From contig JAOARC010000050.1 of assembly GCA_025210745.1 (NCBI GenBank), positions 1-64,000 on the forward strand: DNA of 64,000 nt. Reading direction: 5' to 3'. The translations under genes and the position numbers were made by a program. Shown here one piece after another: positions 1-10,200 of the stretch (position 1 is the first letter of the stretch; every line of letters starts with the position of its first letter). The notes beneath the pieces are model-generated. The model made no database searches and was not told where the DNA came from. It saw nothing but the letters and a program-made list of their open reading frames with translations. Source of the stretch: Bacteriovoracaceae bacterium (GTDB lineage Bacteria > Bdellovibrionota > Bacteriovoracia > Bacteriovoracales > Bacteriovoracaceae).

Positions 1-255
1 ACTTTCTTCTTAGTTGCTTTTTTAGCTACTTTCTTCTTAGTTGCTTTTTTAGCTACTTTCTTCTTAGTTGCTTTTTTAGCTACTTTCTTTTTAGCTACTT
101 TCTTCTTAGTTGCTTTTTTAGCTACTTTTTTCTTAGTCGCTTTTTTAGCTACTTTTTTCTTAGTCGCTTTTTTAGCTACTTTTTTCTTAGTCGCTTTTTT
201 AGCTACTTTCTTTTTTGTAGCTTTTTTAGCTACTTTTTTTGTAGCTTTTTTAGCT
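1..255. repeat. 27-bp in-frame tandem repeat
   Basis: Units at 1-27, 28-54, 55-81 and 97-123 are identical. Units at 124-150, 151-177 and 178-204 form a second identical subfamily. A 15-bp unit (82-96), a variant 27-bp unit (205-231) and a 24-bp unit (232-255) interrupt the pattern. All lengths are multiples of three, so the reading frame is kept. Near-identity at synonymous positions suggests recent unit expansion by slippage or recombination. Confidence 0.9.
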
Positions 256-290
256 ACCTTTTTCTTAGTTGCTTTTTTCTTAACAGCCAT
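1..290 (-). CDS. Lys/Ala-rich histone-H1-like repeat protein (C-terminus cut by window edge)
   Basis: The frame opens with ATG at 290 behind a strong GGGAGG ribosome site and stays open to the window edge. After MAVKKK the protein is almost only repeats of a nine-residue unit, AKKATKKKV, encoded by a 27-bp unit (15- and 24-bp variants also occur). Such Lys/Ala tails are typical of bacterial histone-H1-like proteins that bind DNA non-specifically and help compact the nucleoid. Composition and repeat are seen; the DNA-binding role is inferred. It lies downstream of clpA in the same direction, separated by a terminator. Ribosome-associated or other Lys-rich proteins are alternatives, because no folded domain is visible. 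Confidence 0.75.
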   Translation of the reverse strand, partial: MAVKKKATKKKVAKKATKKVAKKATKKKVAKKATKKKVAKKATKKKVAKKATKKKVAKKATKKKVAKKKVAKKATKKKVAKKATKKKVAKKATKKK

Positions 291-314
291 AAATTTCCTC
301 CCAGAAATAAATGT

Positions 315-320
315 ATTATA
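315..320 (-). promoter_or_regulatory. Possible -10 element for the Lys/Ala-rich gene
   Basis: A perfect TATAAT reads on the minus strand about 25 bases before the ATG at 290. No convincing -35 hexamer sits at 16-18 bases. A second possible pair further upstream (TTGCGT, 17-base spacer, TATCCT) is also weak. The region is so AT-rich that the match may be chance. Confidence 0.3.
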
Positions 321-449
321 TTACTCTTTTTTTTAGGATAAACACTTTTTCTTTTTAACGCAAACAAAAAATATAAATTTTATTTTTATTTCGGTTTTAT
401 TTTTATAAAAATTTAACTCTTTTTTTCAAAAAGAAAAAAGATAAAAAGA

Positions 450-494
450 AAAAACGTTGTAACTATAATTATATGGCTTAGTCACAACGTTTTA
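450..494 (-). terminator. Terminator after clpA
   Basis: A 10-bp stem, 451-460 (AAAACGTTGT) paired with 484-493 (ACAACGTTTT), encloses a loop of about 23 bases. On the minus strand it is followed by a T-rich stretch. It is placed to end clpA transcription before the Lys/Ala-rich gene. The remainder of 291-555 shows only AT-rich sequence. Confidence 0.75.
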
Positions 495-555
495 TTTTTT
501 ATATTTTTATTTTTTAATACAAACAAAAAATTATCATTTGTTAGTTTTTCCAGTA

Positions 556-2907
556 CTAATGTACTGCAATTTCTTCCTCTTTAAGAGCTTCACAACATAC
601 TTTCACATCATTTTTTTCCACTTTTACTAGAACTTTCCCACCATTTTCGAGCTTTCCAAAAAGAATCTCTCTCGATAAAGGCTTCTTAAGCCTATCATCA
701 ATAAGCCTTTTAAGAGGTCTTGCGCCCATTTTTAAATCGTAACCATTCAGCACAAACCAATCAATTGCATCTTTTTGAACTTCAATTTCAATATTTTTTT
801 CATTTAATGAAGTTTCAAGTTCAAAAACAAATTTTTCTACAATTGAACTGATATTTTCACTTGCAAGATGATTAAAATGAATAATTTCATCTAACCTATT
901 TCTAAACTCGGGTGTAAAAAAGCTTTTTATAGTCTGATCTCTTTTAACAGTATTAAAACCTCTTGCAGAAGCAAGCCCAATTGAACCAGACTCCATATCT
1001 TTTGCACCAGCATTAGAAGTCATAATTAATATAACATTTTTAAAGTCAACCACTTTACCATTAGAATCCGTTAATGTTCCATGATCCATTACCTGCAATA
1101 AAATATTAAATATATCAGGATGAGCTTTTTCTAGTTCATCTAATAACAGTACTGAATAAGGAGTTTGAGAGATTTTTTCAGTCAAAATCCCTCCTTGATC
1201 ATTTCCGACATACCCAGGAGGCGCTCCTATTAATTTTGCAACAGAGTGCTTTTCCATATACTCAGACATATCAAATCTTATAAAATTAATTCCAAGAATA
1301 TGTGCCAATTGCTTAGCAAGTTCAGTTTTTCCAACTCCAGTAGGCCCAGCAAATAAAAATGATGCTATCGGCTTTTGATCATCATTTATTCCTGATCTTG
1401 AAAGCAATATTGCATTACACACTGAATCGATAGCTTTATCTTGTCCATAAATCATTAAAGATAAGTCTCGATTTAAATTTTTAAGTTTGTCTTTTTCATT
1501 AGTACTTATGGATTTCTGAGGAATTCTAGCAATTTTCGCTACAACTTTTTCGATATCTTCAATTTTCACTTCAATAACATCACCACTATTATTTTTAACT
1601 TTAAGATATGAGCCTACTTCATCTAAGACATCAATTGCTTTATCTGGCATTTTTCTATCATTAATATGTTTATCAGCTAATTTAATCGCAACATCAATGA
1701 CTTCTTGCGAATATATAACATTATGAAATGATTCAAAGCTTGTCTTCGCCCCCATTAAAATAGCTTTAGTTTCACTTATAGTAGGTTCTTTAACATCTAT
1801 TTTTTGAAACCTTCTACTTAAAGCCGTATCTTTTTCAAAAAACTTTCTAAATTCATCGTATGTGGTAGATCCGATACATTTTAACTCTCCTCTACTCAAT
1901 GCTGGCTTCAATAAGTTTGAGGCATCCATACTTCCCGCATTTGTTGACCCAGCTCCAATAATATTGTGGATTTCATCAATAAATAAAAAAGTTTGTGTTT
2001 TTTCGCTTTCTTTTTTAAAAGCATTAATAACAGACTTTAATCTCTCTTCAAAATCTCCTCTAAATTTAGTTCCAGCAATTAATGAGGCAATATCTAAACT
2101 AAATATACGAGCATCTTTAATAACTTGTGGAACTTTTCCTTTATTTATCAAATATGCAAGACCTTCTGCAATAGCCGTCTTCCCTACACCTGCCTCACCA
2201 ACTAAAATAGGATTATTTTTCTTTTTTCGACATAAAACTTGAATCAATCTTTCCACTTCTTTTGATCTTCCAATTAACGGATCAAGCTTAGAGTCTTTAG
2301 CAAGCTCATTTAAATTTGTAGTATACTTTGCAAGTATATTCGAAGAAGAATTTGTATCTTCATTCTCTAAGGGGTCAAACTCCTCATTTGAATCAGTCGT
2401 AGGTTTATCTAAAGAATGAGCTATAACTTCTACAAGCTTTTCCTTAGTCACACCTTGTTTTTTTAAAAAGAAAACTCCATGACTATCTTTTGCACTAAAA
2501 AAAGCTACCAAAAGATTAATTGGTAAGATTTCTTTTTTACCAGAGGATTGAACATGCAAAGCAGCTCTTTGAATAACTCTTTGTAAGCTCATTGATATTT
2601 CAGGTTGATAATGAATTCCATTCTCTTTTGCAATTTCTCTTAATTCATCATTAGCAAATTGCTCATCACCAAGTTGCGTAATCTCTTGGTCTGTTAAAAT
2701 ACTAAAATTACTACCAGTATGAACAAATGTCTCTAAATCACTTTTTAAAATCTCTAAGTTTGCTTCACTTTTTTTAAGAGCTTCTTTAACAACATCATTT
2801 CGAAGTAGTGCAAGTAAAACATTTTCTATAGTTAAAAACTCATGCTTAAGCTCATTTGCTTTTTTTATTGCTACATTTAAAAGAATTTCTAATTTTGTAC
2901 TAATCAT
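556..2907 (-). CDS. clpA: ClpA, ATPase subunit of the ClpAP protease
   Basis: This AAA+ unfoldase feeds substrates into ClpP in the cytoplasm. The 783 residues show the Clp N domain (about 1-145), a first ATPase module with Walker A GEAGVGKT near residue 236 and a FIDEIH Walker B, and a second module with GPTGVGKT near residue 519 and LLDELEKAHP. The IGL tripeptide needed for docking to ClpP is present near residue 640. Length matches E. coli ClpA (about 758). A GAGGT ribosome site precedes the ATG. It follows clpS by 35 bases, the usual clpS-clpA operon. ClpB and ClpC are excluded by the absence of a long middle coiled coil and by the clpS partner. Confidence 0.96.
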   Translation of the reverse strand: MISTKLEILLNVAIKKANELKHEFLTIENVLLALLRNDVVKEALKKSEANLEILKSDLETFVHTGSNFSILTDQEITQLGDEQFANDELREIAKENGIHYQPEISMSLQRVIQRAALHVQSSGKKEILPINLLVAFFSAKDSHGVFFLKKQGVTKEKLVEVIAHSLDKPTTDSNEEFDPLENEDTNSSSNILAKYTTNLNELAKDSKLDPLIGRSKEVERLIQVLCRKKKNNPILVGEAGVGKTAIAEGLAYLINKGKVPQVIKDARIFSLDIASLIAGTKFRGDFEERLKSVINAFKKESEKTQTFLFIDEIHNIIGAGSTNAGSMDASNLLKPALSRGELKCIGSTTYDEFRKFFEKDTALSRRFQKIDVKEPTISETKAILMGAKTSFESFHNVIYSQEVIDVAIKLADKHINDRKMPDKAIDVLDEVGSYLKVKNNSGDVIEVKIEDIEKVVAKIARIPQKSISTNEKDKLKNLNRDLSLMIYGQDKAIDSVCNAILLSRSGINDDQKPIASFLFAGPTGVGKTELAKQLAHILGINFIRFDMSEYMEKHSVAKLIGAPPGYVGNDQGGILTEKISQTPYSVLLLDELEKAHPDIFNILLQVMDHGTLTDSNGKVVDFKNVILIMTSNAGAKDMESGSIGLASARGFNTVKRDQTIKSFFTPEFRNRLDEIIHFNHLASENISSIVEKFVFELETSLNEKNIEIEVQKDAIDWFVLNGYDLKMGARPLKRLIDDRLKKPLSREILFGKLENGGKVLVKVEKNDVKVCCEALKEEEIAVH

Positions 2908-2942
2908 AATTACCTCTATATAACCTTAATATGGGCTCTAAT

Positions 2943-3266
2943 TTAACTTTGACAAGGCTCAAAAGTACATTTTAAGGGATAACCTTTATTTTTTGAATAT
3001 CTGTTAACCTTGTTTGCTTTAGACTCAGCAACTTCACATGTATATATACCGCAAATAGCAAGACCTTCATGATGAATTTTTAGCATAATCGCATGAGCTT
3101 CATCATAGTTTTTAGAAAAAAACTTTTCCAATACATGAATAACAAACTCCATAGTCGTATAATCATCGTTATGCATCAAAACTTTAAACATTGATGGCTC
3201 TTTAATCTTTTCAGCAATAGCAACTTCTTCTTGCGAATCAATGGAATTAATTGTTTTTTGACTCAT
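2943..3266 (-). CDS. clpS: ClpS, N-end-rule adaptor of ClpAP
   Basis: ClpS binds the ClpA N domain and delivers proteins carrying destabilising N-terminal residues. The 107-residue sequence has a short flexible N-terminal tail and then the family core: FKVLMHNDDYTTMEFVIHVL, the HHEGLAICGIYTCEVAE segment and a C-terminal YPLKCTFEP. The N-D-D and H residues that recognise the alpha-amino group in known ClpS proteins are conserved. An AAGGGA ribosome site lies about nine bases before the ATG. It is the first gene of the clpS-clpA operon and is divergent from rlmK, with only 47 bases between them. Confidence 0.96.
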   Translation of the reverse strand: MSQKTINSIDSQEEVAIAEKIKEPSMFKVLMHNDDYTTMEFVIHVLEKFFSKNYDEAHAIMLKIHHEGLAICGIYTCEVAESKANKVNRYSKNKGYPLKCTFEPCQS

Positions 3267-3313
3267 TCAAATTTTCCCTTTATTAAATTACTTTCATATA
3301 AGTTTAAGGAATC

Positions 3314-4261
3314 GTGAAATATATGCAACAAACATCTTCAATCATAGAAAATAGAATTAAGAAAAATCACAGCAAGCTTAAAAACTGGATCAAGAAAAAT
3401 AAGATTTCATGTTATAGGCTTTATGATAAAGACATACCTGAGTATCCCTATCAGATTGATGTTTATAATGAATATTTTGTTATTTGGGAAAAAGGCAAAA
3501 AACTAGAAAAAGAACAGTCTCACCTACCTGCTTTAAAAAAAGATGAAATTATTAAAGCGCTTAAAAATATCTTTTCCTGTGATATAAAAAACATCATTTT
3601 TAAAATGAGAAAAATCCAACAAGGAAAAGATCAATATAAAAAAGAAAGAGATCTTAACGCATTTTTTACAATTACTGAAAATAATATCCATTTAAAAGTT
3701 AATCTTTATGACTATTTAGATACAGGATTATTTCTTGATCATAGACCTCTTCGAGAAAAAATACAGGCGTTAAGTCATAAAAATTTAAAAGTATTAAATC
3801 TCTTTTCATACACAGGTTCTATTTCTGTTAATGCAGCAATCAAAAATGCTCGTGTCACAACGGTCGACCTATCAAATACTTATATAAACTGGGCAAAAGA
3901 CAATTTTGCTCTTAATAATATAAACTTAAAAGAACATACCTTTATAACAAGTGACGTTTTTCACTTTTTAAAAGAAACAACTGAAAAGTTTGATCTTATT
4001 ATTTTAGATCCACCAAGTTTTTCAAACTCTAAAAAAGTAAACTCTATTTTTGATGTTCAAAGAGATCATGTCGGCCTTATAGAATTATGTATGCTAAGAC
4101 TAACAAATGAAGGAACTTTATTTTTTTCAAATAATCATCGAAAATTTAGATTGAATGAAAAAATCACTTCAACATATCAAGTGAAAGATACAAGTGAAAA
4201 AACAATTCCCATCGACTTTAGGGATAAAAGGATACATCAGTCTTTTGAAATCAAGTTTTAG
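3314..4261 (+). CDS. rlmK: Stand-alone RlmK-type 23S rRNA methyltransferase
   Basis: Predicted SAM-dependent rRNA base methyltransferase. In E. coli the matching sequence is the C-terminal half of the fused RlmKL protein, which makes m7G2069 in 23S rRNA. Seen here: an N-terminal segment with ECYRLYDxDxPEY-like residues (CYRLYDKDIPEYPYQIDVY), SAM motif I LNLFSYTGS near 160, DLSNTYINWAKDNF, and the catalytic motif DPPSFSNSKK near 231. The RlmL half is missing here and is encoded separately at 62406. Start is uncertain: GTG at 3314 lies three bases from AAGGA and in-frame ATG at 3323 twelve bases from it. Its TAG stop overlaps the convergent giant lipoprotein gene by four bases. RlmI is the main alternative. 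Confidence 0.85.
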   Translation: MKYMQQTSSIIENRIKKNHSKLKNWIKKNKISCYRLYDKDIPEYPYQIDVYNEYFVIWEKGKKLEKEQSHLPALKKDEIIKALKNIFSCDIKNIIFKMRKIQQGKDQYKKERDLNAFFTITENNIHLKVNLYDYLDTGLFLDHRPLREKIQALSHKNLKVLNLFSYTGSISVNAAIKNARVTTVDLSNTYINWAKDNFALNNINLKEHTFITSDVFHFLKETTEKFDLIILDPPSFSNSKKVNSIFDVQRDHVGLIELCMLRLTNEGTLFFSNNHRKFRLNEKITSTYQVKDTSEKTIPIDFRDKRIHQSFEIKF

Positions 4262-7200
4262 TAACCAAGCATATGATGTAATGCCTGAACTTGATGAGAC
4301 TTCATTGCAGTATTATTAATAATGACATCGCTAATTGTTCCACTGAAATAACTTACATTATTATTTCCACCAGAATGAAAATACGACCCGTCACTTGCTC
4401 CTAGAGAAATTCCACCACCATGAGGATAAATCCTAGTTGTTGTATTAGCCGATCCCATATACTCAGTATTCAAAAAACAATCCAATTTACCATCAGCTCC
4501 ACTTGCCGAGGTAAAATTAGAATAATCAAATCTCCAAGTAATAACATATCTTGTGGAAGGAGATATATCTTCAGAAACTGAGATAAAACTTTGAGCACCA
4601 TCTCCATCGTTTGGAATGTTCCAAAATCCACAGTATAATTTATTATCTTGAATATATATATTCATTCCTCTTGATCCACCGCCTTCTTCATAAATAACCT
4701 GTTTTGCAGTTGTTGATCCTGAAGTTGAAAAACCAATCGTAATATTTTTTTGATCTATTAATTGTAAGTTAATTTCATTAGAATTAGGAATCTTTACTCT
4801 ATTGTTTGAACCATCAAAAATAAGCTCCTCATTAACAGCATCATAAATTGGTAAAGTATTTCCATTATCAGATGTATCGTGTGTATCATTTGAAGTCGTT
4901 AAATCATAAATTTTATTAACATTTCCAGTAAAGCTTCCATTATCAGCTGTTACACCATTTTCATCCTCAATAGAAGCAAGAGTTCTGAAGTTATACTCTA
5001 AAACTTTGTTTTGAACATCCGTAGCAAAGTTAAATAATTCCCAAGAGTTTGTTGAAGCAATTGAAGAATAATTTCCAAGAGAGTCAACCGCTCTAACCGA
5101 AATATAATATTCAATGTCATCTGCCAAAGAAAATGAAAAGCCATCTACCCCATTTTCCATTTGATAAGTTAATACATTCCCTATGTCTGTCCAAAAAACT
5201 TTTTCCGTTCCACCTGGAGTTGTCCCTAATGCAATTTCATATGAACTTGTATTAAATAAAGCGGGGTCAATTGCTTGCCATGTCGCAATAGCTGCTTTTG
5301 TTGAACTTGAGTCGTTATTAGCAGTTAAATTATTTGGTTTAGATAAGTTTTCAGAAGACCACTTACCATAAAGATAGTTATGAATAGTTGAAATCAAATC
5401 AGCATCAACACTTTCATTTGTAATCATAACCTCTAAAATTTCACCTCGAAATCGATCTCCATTGCCTGAAGCTGCTCCCGTATGATAGTAAGTATCATTA
5501 TACATTCCACCAATACCAATTGCTCCAGAGTGTGGAAATACTCTTGTCGTAGATGTTCCTGATCCAATAAGTTGATTATTAACATAACAATCTAAACTTC
5601 CATCAGGTCCACTTGGCCCAGCATAATTAGAATAATCAAATACCCAAGATACATTATAGATTGAATTAGCATTAATATTAACAGATGCACTTGTAAATCC
5701 TTGAGCTCCATCTCCATCATCCGTAATATTCCAAAAACCACAATATAGCTTTCCACCAGAAATATAAATATTCATACCTCTAACAGTTCCGCCTTCTTCA
5801 TAGATAACTTGAGTATCATTAATATTGTTATCCGTTTTAATGGCCAACGAAATATTTTTTTCAGAAACCGTTGCAAGATTAATTTCTGCATGGTTAGGAG
5901 TTGTAAAAAAATGATTCGTTCCATTAAAGAAAATTTTATCATTTTGAAAATAAGGAGATCCATCGGAGTTTAAGGCTGAAAAATCATGTTCATTTGTAGA
6001 ACCGGACTGATCATGCCACACTTTAACTTTATTATTAAACCCACCTGCATTTGCAAAGATACCATTTGGATCCTCGATAGTATCTTTTTCTTCACTATCT
6101 AACCAAAGAATCAGACTTGGTAATTCACTCTCAAGGTCTACAACTTGCCACGCAGCCGATACAGCCGCAACAGACTTATTACCTGCATAATCTACAGCTC
6201 TTACAAAAGTATAGTAGTCGGTAGCCGCTTGCATATTGAGATTAAATCCAAGAAGTCCGGATACAGCTGTAAAAGTCGTAATATTACCAATAGCAACATA
6301 GTCCGCAACATCTTGAGTAGAATTAGATGTACCAATAGCTAATTCATAATATCTAACAGCACAATTATCAGAGCCAGCACTCCAACTAAACTCTCCTGTT
6401 GATGTTGGCGTCGCATCTCCATTAACAGCAATAGTTCCTAGCGTCGCAGGAATCGTATTATCCCATCTAAAGCCGATCGTATCTACAACTGGGCTTGACT
6501 CAATTCCAAACTCATCTACAACAGTAACAACAGGAAAATATGGAGAACATTCATTTAAACCTGATAAATTTTGAAATACATGTGTATTATTATTACCTAC
6601 TAAAACAGGAGATACTATATCTGTTGCTCCAAAGCTCGATCCTAAACCGACTTTAATATTATCAATATTTATACCACTTGGGTTAACCCAAGATACAATT
6701 GGTGAATTAATAGGAGAAGATCCTCCTACCCAAACATCTGAACTTGCTAACGAAGTTACTCCATCAGGAGTATCTAAAACAACATTCATTGCCACAGAAC
6801 AGCCTGATGTTTTTAGAACTCCATCTACACTTAATGAATCAATATCATATGAATATGTCTTATTATGTTCAGCCGTAATTTGTAAAGTTTGTTCAGTTGA
6901 AAGATTAAATGTATTAATCGGACTACCTGAACAATTAGACGATTCATATAGCCTTACAATTTGATTAGAAAGGTTTGAGCTTATAGACTTTACCCAGCTC
7001 GCATCTATCGTTAAAGAATTATGAGGAGAAGTTTGCGACCAACCTAAAGAGGTCGCTTCGCTAATAGAATCAAAAACTGAAATTGAAGATGTATCAGAAA
7101 CTCCAACAATAGAAGCTGTTACAATAGCAGTTCCATTTCCAGTTGCCGTTAATAATCCACTGCTATCGATAGTAGAAACAGAAGTATTATTTGAACTCCA

Positions 7201-10200
7201 ATTAACAATATCAGTTAAGTTTAAATCCACGCCATTACTTAAAGATCCCATTACAGATAATTGAACATTCTGAGTATTTCCGATAATTGGAGATCCAGGT
7301 GATACAGTAATAGAATCTAATGTAGGACAATTAAGTTCTACATTTGTAATATTTGCACTTCCCATAGTTCCCATAAAGTTTTGAATCGTACATTCAACTC
7401 CTGATGAATTATTATCAGTTATAATTGTTACCTCATAAAGATTTCCAGGAAATACTTGTGTTGAAAATTGAAAGCTTGTCTGATTTTCTAAAATAGTTAT
7501 TTCTTCAGCTCCAGAGTTAAGCGATAAAGTAACTTGAGAATAATTTAACCCAGTAACAGTTCCTCCCACAAGATACCCTTGTTGAGTTTGACCGTTAGAA
7601 ATCCACTCTAGAATAGGAAATTCATAATCAGTACTATCCGTTGGAAGCTTGTAATTTGCAGCAGGTGATCTCCAATGTTTTGTACTTAAAAAGTCAAATC
7701 CAACATATGAACTTGCTTGATTAAGATCTGCTGATATCAATTGAGTTACAGCATTATTATATCCTGTCACATAATTTGTATCCAGAGCATAAGAAGAAGC
7801 AATTTCAATCCCCGTTTTAGAAATGTCTACTCCTGATATTAAACCAAATGCACTTAATGGCGTTGCCCCATCCATCTTAGTTACAGAACCAAGAGAATAA
7901 ACCTTTTCAATAGCATTCGTAGCAACATTACTTAAACCAACAATACCACCAACAACAACATCAGCTGAAACATTTGCTCTAGAAAAACTATTTGAAATAG
8001 AACCAGCTAATTGATAACCAACAAGTCCTCCAATATGTGATTGAGAGGCGACAAGATCACCTTTTGCATAACAGAATTCAATATTACCTTCTGACATTCC
8101 AGCGATACCACCAACAAAAAGTCTTGGTCCATTAATATCTGAAATTGCGTAACATTCACTAATAGTAGCACCACTAGACAACCTTCCAACAATACCTCCT
8201 GCATAATCAGCCGTACCATTTGAAGTTGTAATATTTGCTTCAGAGTAAACTCTATTTACTTGTAAAGAGTTATGAGATGTGATTCCGACAATTCCACCAA
8301 TATATGAATTTGGAGTAGGATTTGTTACGACAATATGTCCCTTGTTATATGAATCTTCAATAATGTTACCATCAAATGATCCAGCAAGACCTCCAACATG
8401 TCCGACTTTTGCATCAATCGAACCTAAAAAGAAGCTATTTCTGATAGCAGAAGTATTTCCTTCATGTCTACCAATAAGTCCTCCAACATATCGACTTTGT
8501 GCATTTATGTCACTATCAGAAAAAGAATCTAAAATAGATGTATGGTTAGTAGCATGTCCGACAATACCACCTACATTATATCTTACAGAAGATAAAGCAG
8601 TATCTTGAGTATTTATTTGTCCATGAGATTGTATATTTGTTAAAGAACCAAGTCTAATTCTTCCAATTGCTCCACCAATATTATCACCGCCAGAACTAAT
8701 CGTTCCAGTGTAAGAACCACCATTAAAATTAATTGTATAATTGTCGGATAACCCGATAATTCCACCTGCATTAACTTCAATTCCATTAGATGGAGCTGTA
8801 ATATTTCCAGTTACTTGTAAATTTGTAAAAGATCCGCCTTTAACAGCTCCAACAATTCCACCAATAGCTGATTTTAATCCTACTACATTTCCAGTTTGAT
8901 TTATATTAGATAGTGTTAAGTTTTGATCAACTGTTGATCCTAGAAATCCACCAACGTAAGATAAACCAGAAACAGTATTTTTTAGAGTTAAGTTATTAGC
9001 TACAAACGTTCCACCTAGAGTCGATATATGGCCAATGACTCCCCCAGTATAGTTATTACCAGTTACGGTACTTTCAAATATTGAATTTTGAATGGTTATA
9101 TCAACAGCAGAACCAGCAACACCAATAGCACCACCAGTATAAGTAACACCTGTAACATTAGAGTTTATACTTACATTATCTAAGAGTCCTGTTCCAGACC
9201 AAGATCCAACAAGTCCACCGACAAAGTTATAACCAGTTACTTGTGCATTTTCGATATTAAGATTCTTAAAAGTAGCACTATTTGCCAAAGCAAATAAACC
9301 TACTCTCGACTTAGTTGGTTTATTAATAATAAAGTTTTTAATAGTATGGTTATTTCCTTCTAACTCTCCGCTAAAAGTTGTTTTTATATGTTCAATAGTA
9401 TTTCCAGCAAAATCAATGTCCTTAACAAGCTCAAACTTTTTATCTGGAAAATATTGAATATTTGCAAAGTGACCTGCGTGACAAATTTTATATGGAGTCG
9501 CATCTCCGTCAGCACCTTGATAAGAGTTTGCAAATGTTCCTGTATCAGCTTCTGGTTGCTCACATAAATTATCTGCTTTAATAATATTTTTAGCAACTAA
9601 TGTTGAACTTTGAGAATAGTCTAAGCTTTTTAATGAAACATTAAAATTAATTGTCCCAACTGCTAATGGAGTGACATCAACTACTGCTGCCCATCTATTA
9701 TTATCCTGACAAATACTTGAAATAGTTATATCACCTGCAAATACAACAGGATTTCCAGCAATTCCACATTGGCCATGAACAAGTGTCTGACCAGTTACAG
9801 TTAATCCATTTACAGATGGCGACTCGATAGTAAGTTCTAAATTACCTGGTGTAACATTAGTTACAACGGAATCACTATATACCTCATTTAACTGAGATTG
9901 ATTTAAAGAGTCTAAAGTATCATCATATTTTATAAAAATTGAAGCATATTGTCTTTGTAATGGATCATCAGAAAATACATCAGGAAGATTAAAACCAAGA
10001 TTTGCATCCCTAAGCCAAGAAAAGCTAGCATATAAATAGTCTGTAGCTAAAGCCGGCAACTTAAACCCTGTTTCTGGCTTAGTCCAATTACTTGCATCCC
10101 AAGTATAGTTTGTATAATAAATCTCATTTCTAAGTTGCGTATGAGCAAGTGAAGATCCTGAAGCATTTCCAGAAAAAGCTACATTATTGTGATCAACCAT

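Noticed and set aside
1-255. CRISPR-like array
   Set aside because: The 27-bp repeats are directly adjacent with no unique spacers and are in frame with a coding sequence, so they are a coding tandem repeat.
8279-8608. Plus-strand open frame of 109 codons inside the giant lipoprotein gene
   Set aside because: It is antisense to the GLUG array, has repetitive PPT-type composition that mirrors the GLUG codons and has no ribosome site; it is a shadow frame.
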